DNA from: CAZQQN01 sp964549595
GTDB taxonomy: Bacteria; Bacteroidota; Bacteroidia; CAILMK01; CAYYUA01
DNA: 64,000 nt
NCBI GenBank assembly: GCA_964549595.1
Contig: CAZJWK010000004.1
Coordinates: forward strand, 7,223 to 71,222
Direction: 5' to 3'
Shown piece by piece: positions 36,295-45,421 of this stretch. Position 1 is the first letter of the stretch, and the number at the start of each line of letters is the position of its first letter. The notes below the pieces were generated by a model that worked only from the letters and a program-made list of their open reading frames with translations, ran no database searches and was not told the DNA's origin. A program made the position numbers and the translations under genes.

Positions 36295-37425
36295 ATGGCG
36301 AGGATTTATATTCATATACCATTTTGCAGAAAAGCATGTGCTTATTGCAACTTTCATTTTTCCACCTTGCTAAAAAACAAGGAAAGCATCATTGAGGCCT
36401 TATTGGTTGAAATTTCACTAAGGGAAGATTTTTTCGCTAATAAAACCCTGGATAGTATTTATTTCGGTGGAGGCACCCCTTCTCTGTTATCCGAAAATGA
36501 ATTAGCCAGGATCTTTGACAAACTCAGAACCCATTTCACTATTAAAAATAATGCGGAAATTACCCTGGAAATAAACCCGGATGATTGTTCCAAAGAATAC
36601 TTAAACGCCTTAAAAAAAGTAGGCTTTAATCGTTTGAGTATTGGCATTCAATCTTTTCATGACAAAGACCTTGAATATTTAGGACGGGTTCATAATGCCT
36701 TGCAATCTCATCAAATCATCCAGGAAGCGAAAAAGGCTGGTTTTGATAACCTGACGGTGGATCTTATTTACGGTTTGCCAAGTTCAAACACGGATCAATG
36801 GAAAAACAACCTACAATTTATTAAAGAATACCAAATACCTCATTTTTCTGCCTATGCAATAACGATAGAGCCCAAGACCCTTTTGGAAAACCGGATTAAA
36901 AAAGGGAAAATGCAGGAGCCGGAAGAAGCTAAATACGAAGAGGATTTCTCAAACCTTTTAGATTTTGCAGACCGTCATGGTTTTGACCATTACGAAATTT
37001 CCAACTTTTCATTAGATCACTATATGGCTTTCCACAACACAAGTTATTGGTTTGGGGAGCCCTTTTTAGGCATCGGACCGGGTGCCCATTCATTTGATGG
37101 GTACAAAAGAAAATGGAACATTGCTAACAATGCCCGTTATGAGCAATCTCTGAATAAAGGTGTTTTACCACTTGAAGAAGAAAGCCTGACCGAGAAAGAA
37201 AAATTCAATGAAACTGTGATGACAGGGCTCCGAACAAAATGGGGCCTTGACCTTTCTGCCATTTATTCCGAATATGGTCGTTTTTATCATGATTACCTGG
37301 ATCAGAAACTACGCAAATGGGAAGCAAAAGGGGCACTAAAAACCCATAATGGACACTATTACCTTCAATCCCGACAAACTTTATTAGCAGATCACATTAT
37401 TGCAGATTGTTTTTATGTAGCATAA
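36295..37425 (+). CDS. hemW: Radical SAM haem chaperone HemW
   Basis: 376 residues. Radical SAM cluster motif CRKACAYC (CxxxCxxC, residues about 10-17) followed by the Cys-Asn-Phe typical of HemW, GGGTPS in the SAM-binding strand, RLSIGIQSFHD, and the C-terminal HemN domain (about 290-376). HemW homologues are often misnamed coproporphyrinogen dehydrogenase; in the characterised cases they deliver haem. Divergent from the Omp85 gene and separated by 286 bases. Confidence 0.92.
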   Translation: MARIYIHIPFCRKACAYCNFHFSTLLKNKESIIEALLVEISLREDFFANKTLDSIYFGGGTPSLLSENELARIFDKLRTHFTIKNNAEITLEINPDDCSKEYLNALKKVGFNRLSIGIQSFHDKDLEYLGRVHNALQSHQIIQEAKKAGFDNLTVDLIYGLPSSNTDQWKNNLQFIKEYQIPHFSAYAITIEPKTLLENRIKKGKMQEPEEAKYEEDFSNLLDFADRHGFDHYEISNFSLDHYMAFHNTSYWFGEPFLGIGPGAHSFDGYKRKWNIANNARYEQSLNKGVLPLEEESLTEKEKFNETVMTGLRTKWGLDLSAIYSEYGRFYHDYLDQKLRKWEAKGALKTHNGHYYLQSRQTLLADHIIADCFYVA

Positions 37426-37437
37426 AGCAAGAAAAAA

Positions 37438-38193
37438 ATGAAAAAAGCTGAAATCCAATTTAACCATGAGTCTTTTGAACTTGATTTTGCCGATTTTATT
37501 GATATTTCGATTGGTATCAGGAAGGCGGATAATGTCAATGCCTTTTTCTTACCGAATCCGGCATTTGAAACCGTAAAAGCGGGAGATTTCATCGGGGATG
37601 TCAACCAGGGAGGAAGTTGCAACGTAGAGAATATCGCCATTAGCCCCCACGGTAATGGTACTCATACGGAGTGTTTAGGCCATATTAGCAAGGAAAAACA
37701 TTTGCTTGATGATTGTTTGCAGGAGTACCATTTTTTAGCAAGCCTCATTACTGTAAATTTAACAGAAAACAGCACCCATAAATGGCTAAGTGAGGAAAGT
37801 TTACACAATGCGTTGAGCAAAATAAACGGTGAATTTGAGGCACTAATCGTTCGAACAACCCCAAATCCTGCTTACAAGAAAAATTGCGTTTATTCCGGAA
37901 AACAACCTCCTTACATCACAGAAAATGGAATGAAACTGATTAAAAAAACCGGTATCAATCACCTTTTGGTTGACCTGCCTTCCCTTGACCATGAAGAAAA
38001 TCCGGACTTACCAGCACATCATGCTTTTTTTGAATACCCGGAAAACCCTAAAACCGAAAACACCGTTACAGAAATGGTTTACATCCCTGATAATGTTGCC
38101 GATGGCATTTACCTTTTAAATTTACAGGTAATAAGCCTGGAAAGTGATGCAAGCCCCTGCAAACCCATCCTTTATCACCTCACTAAAAAGTAA
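37438..38193 (+). CDS. Cyclase-family metal-dependent hydrolase (kynurenine-formamidase-like)
   Basis: 251 residues, no signal peptide. The metal-site motif HGNGTHTECLGH corresponds to the family HxGTHxDxPxH, with Glu and Leu where Asp and Pro are usual. DLPSLDHEENPDLPAHHAFF matches the second conserved block. Characterised relatives hydrolyse N-formylkynurenine or isatin. No kynurenine pathway genes are nearby. Twelve bases after hemW. Confidence 0.88.
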   Translation: MKKAEIQFNHESFELDFADFIDISIGIRKADNVNAFFLPNPAFETVKAGDFIGDVNQGGSCNVENIAISPHGNGTHTECLGHISKEKHLLDDCLQEYHFLASLITVNLTENSTHKWLSEESLHNALSKINGEFEALIVRTTPNPAYKKNCVYSGKQPPYITENGMKLIKKTGINHLLVDLPSLDHEENPDLPAHHAFFEYPENPKTENTVTEMVYIPDNVADGIYLLNLQVISLESDASPCKPILYHLTKK

Positions 38194-38455
38194 GGGTTTT
38201 TACCCCTTAAAAGGCACTTGGATTATCAGGAGCCAATTTAACGGATAAAATCAAAGGTTAAAAGCAACTTTTGGCCTTTTAAATCGTTTCTTACTTAGCG
38301 ACTAATTTTGCGTTGAGGGTCTTAAATTTTTGAAACCTTTAACCATAAAAAATTTTTATGATTAGGGGGTTACTAAATTAATGCCCGATAAGGTAGTGTA
38401 TTAAAACGAATACCTAAACGAGCTTTAGTAATTCCGGCAACAAAAAACAGAGCCA

Positions 38456-41137
38456 ATGAGAAAATTTCAGCAGGTTTTATGGTTTTTACCCATATTCATT
38501 ATCGCTTTCACTTCTGAAAGTAAAGCAACGCATAATAGAGCTGGCGAAATCACATTTGAACACATTGAACGTTATACGTACGAAATAACCCTAATCACTT
38601 ATACCAATCCCAATAGTCCCCCTGATAGACCAACCTTGACGGTTGAATGGGGTGACGGTTCCAAAAGTGAGGTGAGCAGGGACCGGATTGACAAAAATAT
38701 TGGTAAAAACAATCAGCATCCGGTTCAAAAAAATGTTTACAAAGGCAGGCACAGCTATGATGGTCCTGGCACTTACACCATTCGAATGCGCGACCAAAAC
38801 CGGGTGAAAGATATCATTAACATGACCAACTCGGTTAATACGGCTTTTTATGTGGAAACCAAACTTTCCATTTTCGCAAGCGGACTGGGGCATAATAATT
38901 CGCCCGTTTTGTTGCAGCCTCCTGTTGACTACGCTCAAACTAACGAGGTTTATGTGCATTATCCCAACGCCTATGATGTGGACGGTGATAGCCTGGCTTA
39001 TTCCCTGGTGCCTCCAAAGCGGGATTTCCAGGAAGAAGTAAATGGTTATTATGAGCCTTATGCCAAAAATAAATTTTCCATAGATTCAGTGACCGGCCGT
39101 TTAGAATGGGATTATCCGGATTCCACCGGCATTTATAACATAGCCATTAAAGTTGAGGAGTTTCGCGAAGGGAATAAAATCGGTGAAGTGATTCGAGACA
39201 TGCAAATAATCGTCACTGAAGGCAAAAACAAAAGGCCCAATATTGTAAAACCGGAATTCACCGATACCTGCGTAGAAGCCGGAGAAAATATTAATTTAAA
39301 CGTTCCCATTAAAGCAGTGGATACCAATCCTAAACAAACTTATTTCCCCCCGCATGATGTGACACTTTCTGCGACAGGGGGTCCTTTTGAAGTCAAAAAA
39401 ACGAAAGCTACATTTAAAGAAAATACGGAAAGCAACATTGTCAACAGCAATTTTTCATGGCAAATCAGTTGCAGCCATATCAGGAAATTCCCTTACAGAG
39501 TAGTCTTTAAAGCCAAAGATGACCATCCTGTGGCCCCTTTAGCAGACCTCCGGCATTTGGATATAAAAGTTATTGGCCCCGAACCTAAAAACCTTACCTC
39601 AGATCCTAAGCCTAAGGGCATTAAGCTTGATTGGGATTTGCCAAGTTGTAAAAATGTAAGAGGCTTTAGAATTTACAGAAGGATTGATACCTCCTCCTGG
39701 AATCCAAGCTATTGTGAAAATGGTGTGCCACCTTATACCGGCTTTAAGGAGATAAAAACATTACCCGGTAAGGATAAAACGTCCTTTTTTGACCAAAATG
39801 TAGTCCCCGGTGCAGTGTATTGCTATCGTGTAACCGGCCTGTACCGGAATGAAGGGAAGCACAAGTTAGTGGAAGGTTATGCCTCTAACGAAACCTGTGC
39901 CAGGTTAAAAAAGGATGTGCCCGTTATCACGCATGTAGATGTCCGCAAAACCAGTGAAAACGAAGGCACAATTTTTATTGATTGGACCAAACCGGAAGAG
40001 GTGGATTCAAATACTTATGAACCCCCCTACAAGTATGAAATTTATCATTCTACCAATTTAAGGGGCGGACCCTCCGAAAAAGTAAAAACGGTGGATAGTA
40101 TTCCTTCTTACCAGGCATTGGTTAGCAATACAGCCGATACCATCTTTTACGATTCTGCCCTTAATACCAAGAAAAATCCTTATTCTTACAACATTAAATT
40201 TTATGGGAGTTCAGACTCCAGTGAAGTCTTTATCGGGTCTTCGCGGGTCAATTCATCTGTTTACTTAAACATCCGGCCGGATCATAAATCACTGATCTTA
40301 TCATGGAATGAAAATGTCCTTTGGAAAAATCGGGAATACGTTATTTTCAGAAAACATTATGATTCCGGACAATATAGAATCTATGACACGACCAAGAAAC
40401 AAAGGTATCCGGATACCAATCTGGTTAAGGATTCCACTTATTGTTATTATGTAAAGTCTATTGGTGCCTTTACAGCCCCTGGTTTTCCGAAGCCCATCAT
40501 AAACCATTCACAAAAATCCTGTGAGGAGCCAATAGATACTATAGCCCCCTGTCCGCCGGAAATAGATGGACAATCTGTTTGTAATATCAAAGAAAATCAC
40601 CTTCAGTGGAATAAACCTTTCTGCGAAAAGGACAGCAGTGTGGTAGGTTACAAAGTTTATTTCAGAAACCATAAGGGAAAATCTTTTCAACTTTTGAGTG
40701 CTATTAATACCGGAGACAAAACCGATTACGAGGATCAGCGTGATACCCTTAATTACTCCCTGGCAGGCTGTTACGCGGTCAGCGCGGTGGACCCCTATGG
40801 CAATGAAAGCCGGTTAAGCAACTTTATTTGCGTTGACAATTGCCCGAGGTATAGGCTGCCCAATACCTTTACCCCTAATGGGGACGGAAAAAATGATTTT
40901 TTCAGGCCTTACCCGGACTGGCAGTTTGTGAAACGGATTAACCTGAAAATCTTCAATAGATGGGGAAACTTAGTCTATAAAACCTCAGATCCGGATTTCA
41001 AATGGGACGGAACCGATTATGAATCCGGGAAAAAACTGAGTCCGGGAACTTATTATTATGAAATCGAAATATTTCAAATCTATCTTGATGGACTTCAATC
41101 CGAATCCCAAAGTGGAACAATTAAAATGATTCATTAA
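38456..41137 (+). CDS. Large secreted T9SS client with type-B (gliding-motility-associated) C-terminal domain
   Basis: 893 residues. Signal peptide to about residue 25 (SESKA), then the THNRAGEITFE opening found in many Bacteroidota surface proteins, a Ca-binding-like cadherin/PKD-type region (YDVDGDSLAYSLVPP near 185) and at least three fibronectin type III-like modules (about 375-470, 480-590 and 680-795, with recurring Cys pairs). The C-terminal 90 residues (LPNTFTPNGDGKNDFFRP, IFNRWGNLVY, WDGTDY, LSPGTYYYEIEIF) are the type-B sorting signal (CHU_C / TIGR04131), exported by the GldKLMN machine and usually dependent on SprF-like proteins. No enzyme domain, so an adhesin or matrix role is inferred. 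Confidence 0.9.
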   Translation: MRKFQQVLWFLPIFIIAFTSESKATHNRAGEITFEHIERYTYEITLITYTNPNSPPDRPTLTVEWGDGSKSEVSRDRIDKNIGKNNQHPVQKNVYKGRHSYDGPGTYTIRMRDQNRVKDIINMTNSVNTAFYVETKLSIFASGLGHNNSPVLLQPPVDYAQTNEVYVHYPNAYDVDGDSLAYSLVPPKRDFQEEVNGYYEPYAKNKFSIDSVTGRLEWDYPDSTGIYNIAIKVEEFREGNKIGEVIRDMQIIVTEGKNKRPNIVKPEFTDTCVEAGENINLNVPIKAVDTNPKQTYFPPHDVTLSATGGPFEVKKTKATFKENTESNIVNSNFSWQISCSHIRKFPYRVVFKAKDDHPVAPLADLRHLDIKVIGPEPKNLTSDPKPKGIKLDWDLPSCKNVRGFRIYRRIDTSSWNPSYCENGVPPYTGFKEIKTLPGKDKTSFFDQNVVPGAVYCYRVTGLYRNEGKHKLVEGYASNETCARLKKDVPVITHVDVRKTSENEGTIFIDWTKPEEVDSNTYEPPYKYEIYHSTNLRGGPSEKVKTVDSIPSYQALVSNTADTIFYDSALNTKKNPYSYNIKFYGSSDSSEVFIGSSRVNSSVYLNIRPDHKSLILSWNENVLWKNREYVIFRKHYDSGQYRIYDTTKKQRYPDTNLVKDSTYCYYVKSIGAFTAPGFPKPIINHSQKSCEEPIDTIAPCPPEIDGQSVCNIKENHLQWNKPFCEKDSSVVGYKVYFRNHKGKSFQLLSAINTGDKTDYEDQRDTLNYSLAGCYAVSAVDPYGNESRLSNFICVDNCPRYRLPNTFTPNGDGKNDFFRPYPDWQFVKRINLKIFNRWGNLVYKTSDPDFKWDGTDYESGKKLSPGTYYYEIEIFQIYLDGLQSESQSGTIKMIH

Positions 41138-41146
41138 AAGAGGACC

Positions 41147-41758
41147 ATGTTCGGAGGTATTGTAGAAGGGCTGGGAAAGGTTCTGGCCGTTCGCGAAAAC
41201 GGAACAAGCAAAATTTTTCAAATACAATCCCCTTTTAAAGAAAGCCTTGAAGCAGGCCAAAGTCTTGCTCATAACGGGGTTTGTTTAACAGTAGAAACTT
41301 ACGAAAACAGGAAATACCAAATAAACGTCATCAGGGAATCACTACTTAAAAGTAACCTTGATTCCTTAGAAACCGGCTCCTTAATCAATTTAGAAAGAAG
41401 CTTGACCCTGGGAAGTTACGTGGATGGTCACCTGGTACAAGGGCATGTAGACGGAACAGGTCAATGTTTTGAAATCATTAACAATAACGGAAGTTGGGTT
41501 TTTGGTTTTGAATTTAATGCCAGGTTCGCCGGTCTGTTGGTAGAGAAGGGCGCTATAACCATAAACGGCGTTAGCCTTACGGCGCATGAAGTCGGCCAAT
41601 CAGTCTTTTACGTCTCCATTATCCCCTACACTTTCTACCACACCAATTTTCAATACCTCCAAAAAGGGGATTACGTTAACCTTGAGTTTGACCTGATCGG
41701 GAAATACGTGGAAAGGTTAGGTACTTTCAACAATACACGGCCTCCGGAGGCCCAATAA
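41147..41758 (+). CDS. ribE: Riboflavin synthase, alpha subunit
   Basis: Dismutates two 6,7-dimethyl-8-ribityllumazine to riboflavin. 203 residues of two lumazine-binding barrels: MFGGIVEGLGKV with SLAHNGVCLTVE in the first, and GHVDGTGQCFEI with KGAITINGVSLTAHE in the second; trimerising C-terminal helix GDYVNLEFDLIGKYVERL. Starts ten bases after the type-B client, and abuts convergently with obg (no spacing), so no terminator separates them. I see no FMN riboswitch upstream. Confidence 0.95.
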   Translation: MFGGIVEGLGKVLAVRENGTSKIFQIQSPFKESLEAGQSLAHNGVCLTVETYENRKYQINVIRESLLKSNLDSLETGSLINLERSLTLGSYVDGHLVQGHVDGTGQCFEIINNNGSWVFGFEFNARFAGLLVEKGAITINGVSLTAHEVGQSVFYVSIIPYTFYHTNFQYLQKGDYVNLEFDLIGKYVERLGTFNNTRPPEAQ

Positions 41759-42778
41759 TCAAGAAATTTTACTTTTTACTTCGGAGTCCTGTTGTAATTT
41801 CTGCCATAACAATTCCTTTAACTCGGAAATGCCATTTCCTTTCGCAGATGAAATAAAAATATACGGAATATCCGAGGGAAGGGCTTTCTCCAGCTGCTTT
41901 TTCAGTTCATCATCCAACAAATCAGCTTTGGTAATGGCCAAAACCTTTTTCTTATCCAATAAACCCGGATCATAGTGATTCAATTCATTGCATAAAGCCT
42001 GGTAATCCTCATTAATGGTCAGGGATTCAGCGGATATTAAAAACAATAAGATCGCATTCCGTTCTAAGTGCCTAAGAAACCTTGAACCCTTACCCCTTCC
42101 CTTGTGAGAACCTTCTATTAAACCTGGTAAATCAGCCGCTACAAAAGAATTAAAATCCCCGTGAAAAACTACACCCAGATTCGGCGTGACAGTGGTAAAA
42201 GGATATGATGCTACCTCAGGCTTAGCCTCAGTAAGGACCGAAAGCAAAGTGGATTTCCCTGCATTGGGATAGCCAACAAAACCCACATCCGCTAATAACT
42301 TAAGTTCAAATATTTTCCAATTAATTTCTCCTTCGCCACCAAATTCAGCCATTTCAGGGGATTGGTTTGTTGAGTCCTTAAAGTGGTGATTACCTCGTCC
42401 ACCTTCACCCCCATGGGCCACCACAAGAGTATCTGAATCTTTATAGAGCTCACCCAAATATTTCTCGGAATCAGCTTCTTTTACGACAGTACCAAGGGGC
42501 ACGTCTAAATAAAGGTCTTCCCCTTGTTTGCCGGACTGGTTTTTAATGCCTCCATTTTCTCCATTCCCTGCTACTACATGTTTACGGTATCGCAAATGAA
42601 GCAATGTCCAATATTGGCTATTACCTCTTAAAATGACATGGCCTCCCCTGCCACCATCACCCCCATCAGGTCCCCCTTTAGGCACATACTTTTCCCGGTG
42701 AAAATGGGAAATTCCATTTCCGCCATCCCCGGCTCGACAGCAAACCCGAACATGATCGATAAAATTATGCTGAACCAT
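41759..42778 (-). CDS. obg: GTPase Obg/CgtA
   Basis: Ribosome-assembly GTPase, 339 residues. Glycine-rich Obg fold (about 1-160; GGPDGGDGGRGGHV and GGEGGRGNHHFK), then the G domain: Walker A GYPNAGKST, switch region ASYPFTTVTPNLGV, DLPGLIEG and TKADL. The C-terminal OCT extension of some Obg proteins is absent, as is usual in this phylum. Stops directly at the ribE stop and is downstream of adk. Confidence 0.96.
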   Translation of the reverse strand: MVQHNFIDHVRVCCRAGDGGNGISHFHREKYVPKGGPDGGDGGRGGHVILRGNSQYWTLLHLRYRKHVVAGNGENGGIKNQSGKQGEDLYLDVPLGTVVKEADSEKYLGELYKDSDTLVVAHGGEGGRGNHHFKDSTNQSPEMAEFGGEGEINWKIFELKLLADVGFVGYPNAGKSTLLSVLTEAKPEVASYPFTTVTPNLGVVFHGDFNSFVAADLPGLIEGSHKGRGKGSRFLRHLERNAILLFLISAESLTINEDYQALCNELNHYDPGLLDKKKVLAITKADLLDDELKKQLEKALPSDIPYIFISSAKGNGISELKELLWQKLQQDSEVKSKIS

Positions 42779-42812
42779 TCCTCCAATTTAAACCCAGAGC
42801 GAGTATTATTAC

Positions 42813-43400
42813 TTAAGCTTTTTTCTCCTTTAATTGGTTAATAACCGCCTTAATCCTTTCAAAGATCTCTTCAATTTCTCCTACACCTTTTACTGGAAAA
42901 AATTTCCCCTGGTCTTCATAATACTCGGCTAAAGGTGCTGTTTTTTCTTCATATTCCTGAATTCGGTTTCGGATAACATTTTCATCGGTGTCATCACTTC
43001 TTCCGGAGGATTTTCCCCTTTCCATCAAGCGCTTAACAAGCTCATCTTCCGGAACCTGTAAAGCAATCAGCCCGTCTACGTTAATTCCGTACCTTTCCAT
43101 CAATTTGTCCAAAGCCTCGGCTTGAGCCTTGGTCCTTGGAAAACCATCAAAAATGAATCCCTTCGCATCTTGATGGGCCTGTAATTGCTGCTCGATCATG
43201 CCGACCACGACTTCATCGGGGACCAATTTTCCCTCATCAATCAGAGATTTTGCCTTAAGGCCAAGCTGAGTCCCCTCCGAAATTTCTTTCCTCAATAGAT
43301 CGCCTGTAGCCAGGTGCACCAGGTTAAAGGCTTCAATCATTTTTTCTGATTGGGTACCTTTCCCGGCTCCGGGTGGGCCGAATAAAACGATGTTTAGCAT
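42813..43400 (-). CDS. adk: Adenylate kinase
   Basis: ATP:AMP phosphotransferase. 195 residues, short-LID form. P-loop FGPPGAGKGTQ at the N-terminus, AMP-binding ATGDLLRKEI, GFIFDGFPRTKAQAEAL, and RSDDTDENVIRNR in the LID region without zinc cysteines. One base separates its start from the hpt stop, so hpt-adk-obg are co-transcribed, a common layout in Bacteroidota. Confidence 0.97.
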   Translation of the reverse strand: MLNIVLFGPPGAGKGTQSEKMIEAFNLVHLATGDLLRKEISEGTQLGLKAKSLIDEGKLVPDEVVVGMIEQQLQAHQDAKGFIFDGFPRTKAQAEALDKLMERYGINVDGLIALQVPEDELVKRLMERGKSSGRSDDTDENVIRNRIQEYEEKTAPLAEYYEDQGKFFPVKGVGEIEEIFERIKAVINQLKEKKA

Positions 43401-43401
43401 C

Positions 43402-43944
43402 TTAGTGAGCTTTTTGTTTGTAAATACTTTTAAGATTCCTTCCTAATTGATCATAATCCAACCCGTAACCCACAATAAAAAAATTTGGGATTTCAAAACC
43501 CACATAATCAGGCTCGAGGGGTTCTACCAAAGCCTCTCTTTTAAAAGTTAAGGTGGCTACGTGTATGCTAAAAGGGTTATAACGGCTTATATCAGCTTTG
43601 AGTTTATTAATGGTTTTACCTGTATCCACAATGTCCTCCAAAATAATAATGGGCCTGTTTTCTACGGAGTGATTAAAACCAATAAGGGTTTTTACCTGGC
43701 CCGTTGAATGCATGGCTTCATAGGAAGAAACTTTCACAAATTCAATTTCACAGAAAAAGTCAAGGGAGCGGATCAAATCTGCGGCAAAGAGGAAAGAACC
43801 GTTCAGGATACTTACAAAAACCGGATTTTTATCTGAAAAATCTTTATTTAATTGATCAGCTAAGGCTTTAACCTGCTTCTGTATTTGATCTTCATCCAGG
43901 TACAACTGGAAAACCTTGTCGTGTAGCGTGACCTCCTTAACCAT
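43402..43944 (-). CDS. hpt: Hypoxanthine phosphoribosyltransferase
   Basis: Purine salvage of hypoxanthine or guanine with PRPP. 180 residues. PRPP-binding loop IIILEDIVDTGKT (acidic pair ED), SILNGSFLFAADLIR in the pyrophosphate loop region, and the base-pocket segment YVGFEIPNFFIVGYGLDY close to the C-terminus. First gene of the hpt-adk-obg run, about 108 bases from the aminopeptidase gene. Confidence 0.96.
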   Translation of the reverse strand: MVKEVTLHDKVFQLYLDEDQIQKQVKALADQLNKDFSDKNPVFVSILNGSFLFAADLIRSLDFFCEIEFVKVSSYEAMHSTGQVKTLIGFNHSVENRPIIILEDIVDTGKTINKLKADISRYNPFSIHVATLTFKREALVEPLEPDYVGFEIPNFFIVGYGLDYDQLGRNLKSIYKQKAH

Positions 43945-44052
43945 AAAGCCTAATTTCTAAACATTAAAAGTAATTAACAGTGACAAAGTGTAAATAACGC
44001 AGGCAAGTTTAACTGAAAAAATTGAGTGGTTTTATTAAAGGAAGATAAAAGC

Positions 44053-45369
44053 TCACAATTTCTGAGTGAGATTATTAGCCCGTTTTTGCATTAACTCTTC
44101 AATTTCCTCTGCCTCTATGGGAATATGAGCCATCAAATCATACGGTTCATTTTCAGTAACCATTAAATCATTTTCGATCCTCACCCCAATTCCTTCTTCG
44201 TGAATGTAAATACCAGGTTCACAAGTAAAAACCATGCCTGGCTCTATCACCTTGTTGCGATCAGGGACATCATGGACATCCAATCCCATATGGTGAGAAA
44301 CGCCATGAGGAAAATACCTTTTGTAAGGGGGATTATGATTTTTTCCAACATTAATCTGGTCACGGCTTAATACGTTTAGCTTAACCAATTCCTCTTCTAC
44401 AAGTCCGGCCACCTCTTCTTGGTATTCTTTCAGCTTAATACCGGGCTTCAATTTTGACCTGGCTTGATTAAAAACCCTTAGGACAGCATTATACACTTCT
44501 TTTTGCCTGGCCGTGAATTGACCGTTTACTGGAATAACCCTGGACATGTCCGAGGCATAATTTCCGTAGGTAGCCCCGAAGTCAAAAAGGATTGAATCCC
44601 CATCATGGCAACGATGGTCATTGGTGATGTAATGAAGTACACAAGCATTTTTACCGGAGGCCACAATGGGATCATAGGAATGCCCTTCGGACCCGTTTCT
44701 AATAAATTCATGGGTAATTTCGGCTTCGATCTCATATTCCCAAACCCCCGGTTCAACAAACCCTAAAACCCTTTCAAAGGCGGATTTGGTAATATCGCAG
44801 GCTTTCTGGATATACTGAATTTCGATATCCTTTTTGACCCGGCGAAGGTCCTTCATAATAGGCGCTGAACGCTCCAGGTGATGACCTGGGTAATCACTCT
44901 GAATTGTCCTGGCAAAGCGTAAATCCTTATAGGGCACATCGGATTTATACCGGTCATGCTCATTAAGATTGACGTAACAACATTCTGCATTGTTCATCAA
45001 TAGAGGGAAAATATTGTCAAAATCCTCTAACCAAAAAACAGTCTGGATCCCGGAGATTTCGGTCGCCTTTTCTTTGGTCAGCTTCTCACCTTCCCAGGTA
45101 GCAATAACTTCATCTGTTTTTCGAAGGAATAGCATTTCCCGGTTCTGCTCCGATGGATGATCAGGAAACAGGACCAAAATGCTTTCTTCCTGATCAATAC
45201 CGGAAAGGTAAAACAGGTCTGAATTTTGTCGGAAGGGATATACCTGATCGGCTGTTTTGGGCATCAGGTCATTAGATTGAAAAACAGCTAAAGCGTTGGG
45301 CTTTAATTGACTTGAAAACCTTTTACGGTTATCAACAAAAAAATCGGTAGGAAATTGTCGGTAGCGCAT
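44053..45369 (-). CDS. Xaa-Pro aminopeptidase (aminopeptidase P family)
   Basis: M24 metallopeptidase, 438 residues. N-terminal creatinase-like domain (about 1-165) and pita-bread catalytic domain. Dinuclear metal ligands can be read in order: DFGATYGNYASDMSRV (two Asp), HGVSHHMGLDVHD (His), CEPGIYI (Glu) and GVRIENDLMVT (Glu). No signal peptide, so cytoplasmic; removes N-terminal residues ahead of proline. Confidence 0.93.
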   Translation of the reverse strand: MRYRQFPTDFFVDNRKRFSSQLKPNALAVFQSNDLMPKTADQVYPFRQNSDLFYLSGIDQEESILVLFPDHPSEQNREMLFLRKTDEVIATWEGEKLTKEKATEISGIQTVFWLEDFDNIFPLLMNNAECCYVNLNEHDRYKSDVPYKDLRFARTIQSDYPGHHLERSAPIMKDLRRVKKDIEIQYIQKACDITKSAFERVLGFVEPGVWEYEIEAEITHEFIRNGSEGHSYDPIVASGKNACVLHYITNDHRCHDGDSILFDFGATYGNYASDMSRVIPVNGQFTARQKEVYNAVLRVFNQARSKLKPGIKLKEYQEEVAGLVEEELVKLNVLSRDQINVGKNHNPPYKRYFPHGVSHHMGLDVHDVPDRNKVIEPGMVFTCEPGIYIHEEGIGVRIENDLMVTENEPYDLMAHIPIEAEEIEELMQKRANNLTQKL

Positions 45370-45421
45370 AGCACTTTTTTAATTTCAAAACAAGCTCCCC
45401 CATTGGTTTAATTTAAATAGG

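Noticed and set aside
38194..38455. Possible terminator or riboswitch before the type-B client
   Set aside because: Only a weak stem (AAGGG/CCCTT) near 38195-38213 and no recognisable aptamer.
38591..38959. Long antisense frames within large genes (for example 38591-38959, 21203-21643, 56767-57144)
   Set aside because: They lie opposite well-supported genes, lack family features and are by-products of codon bias.
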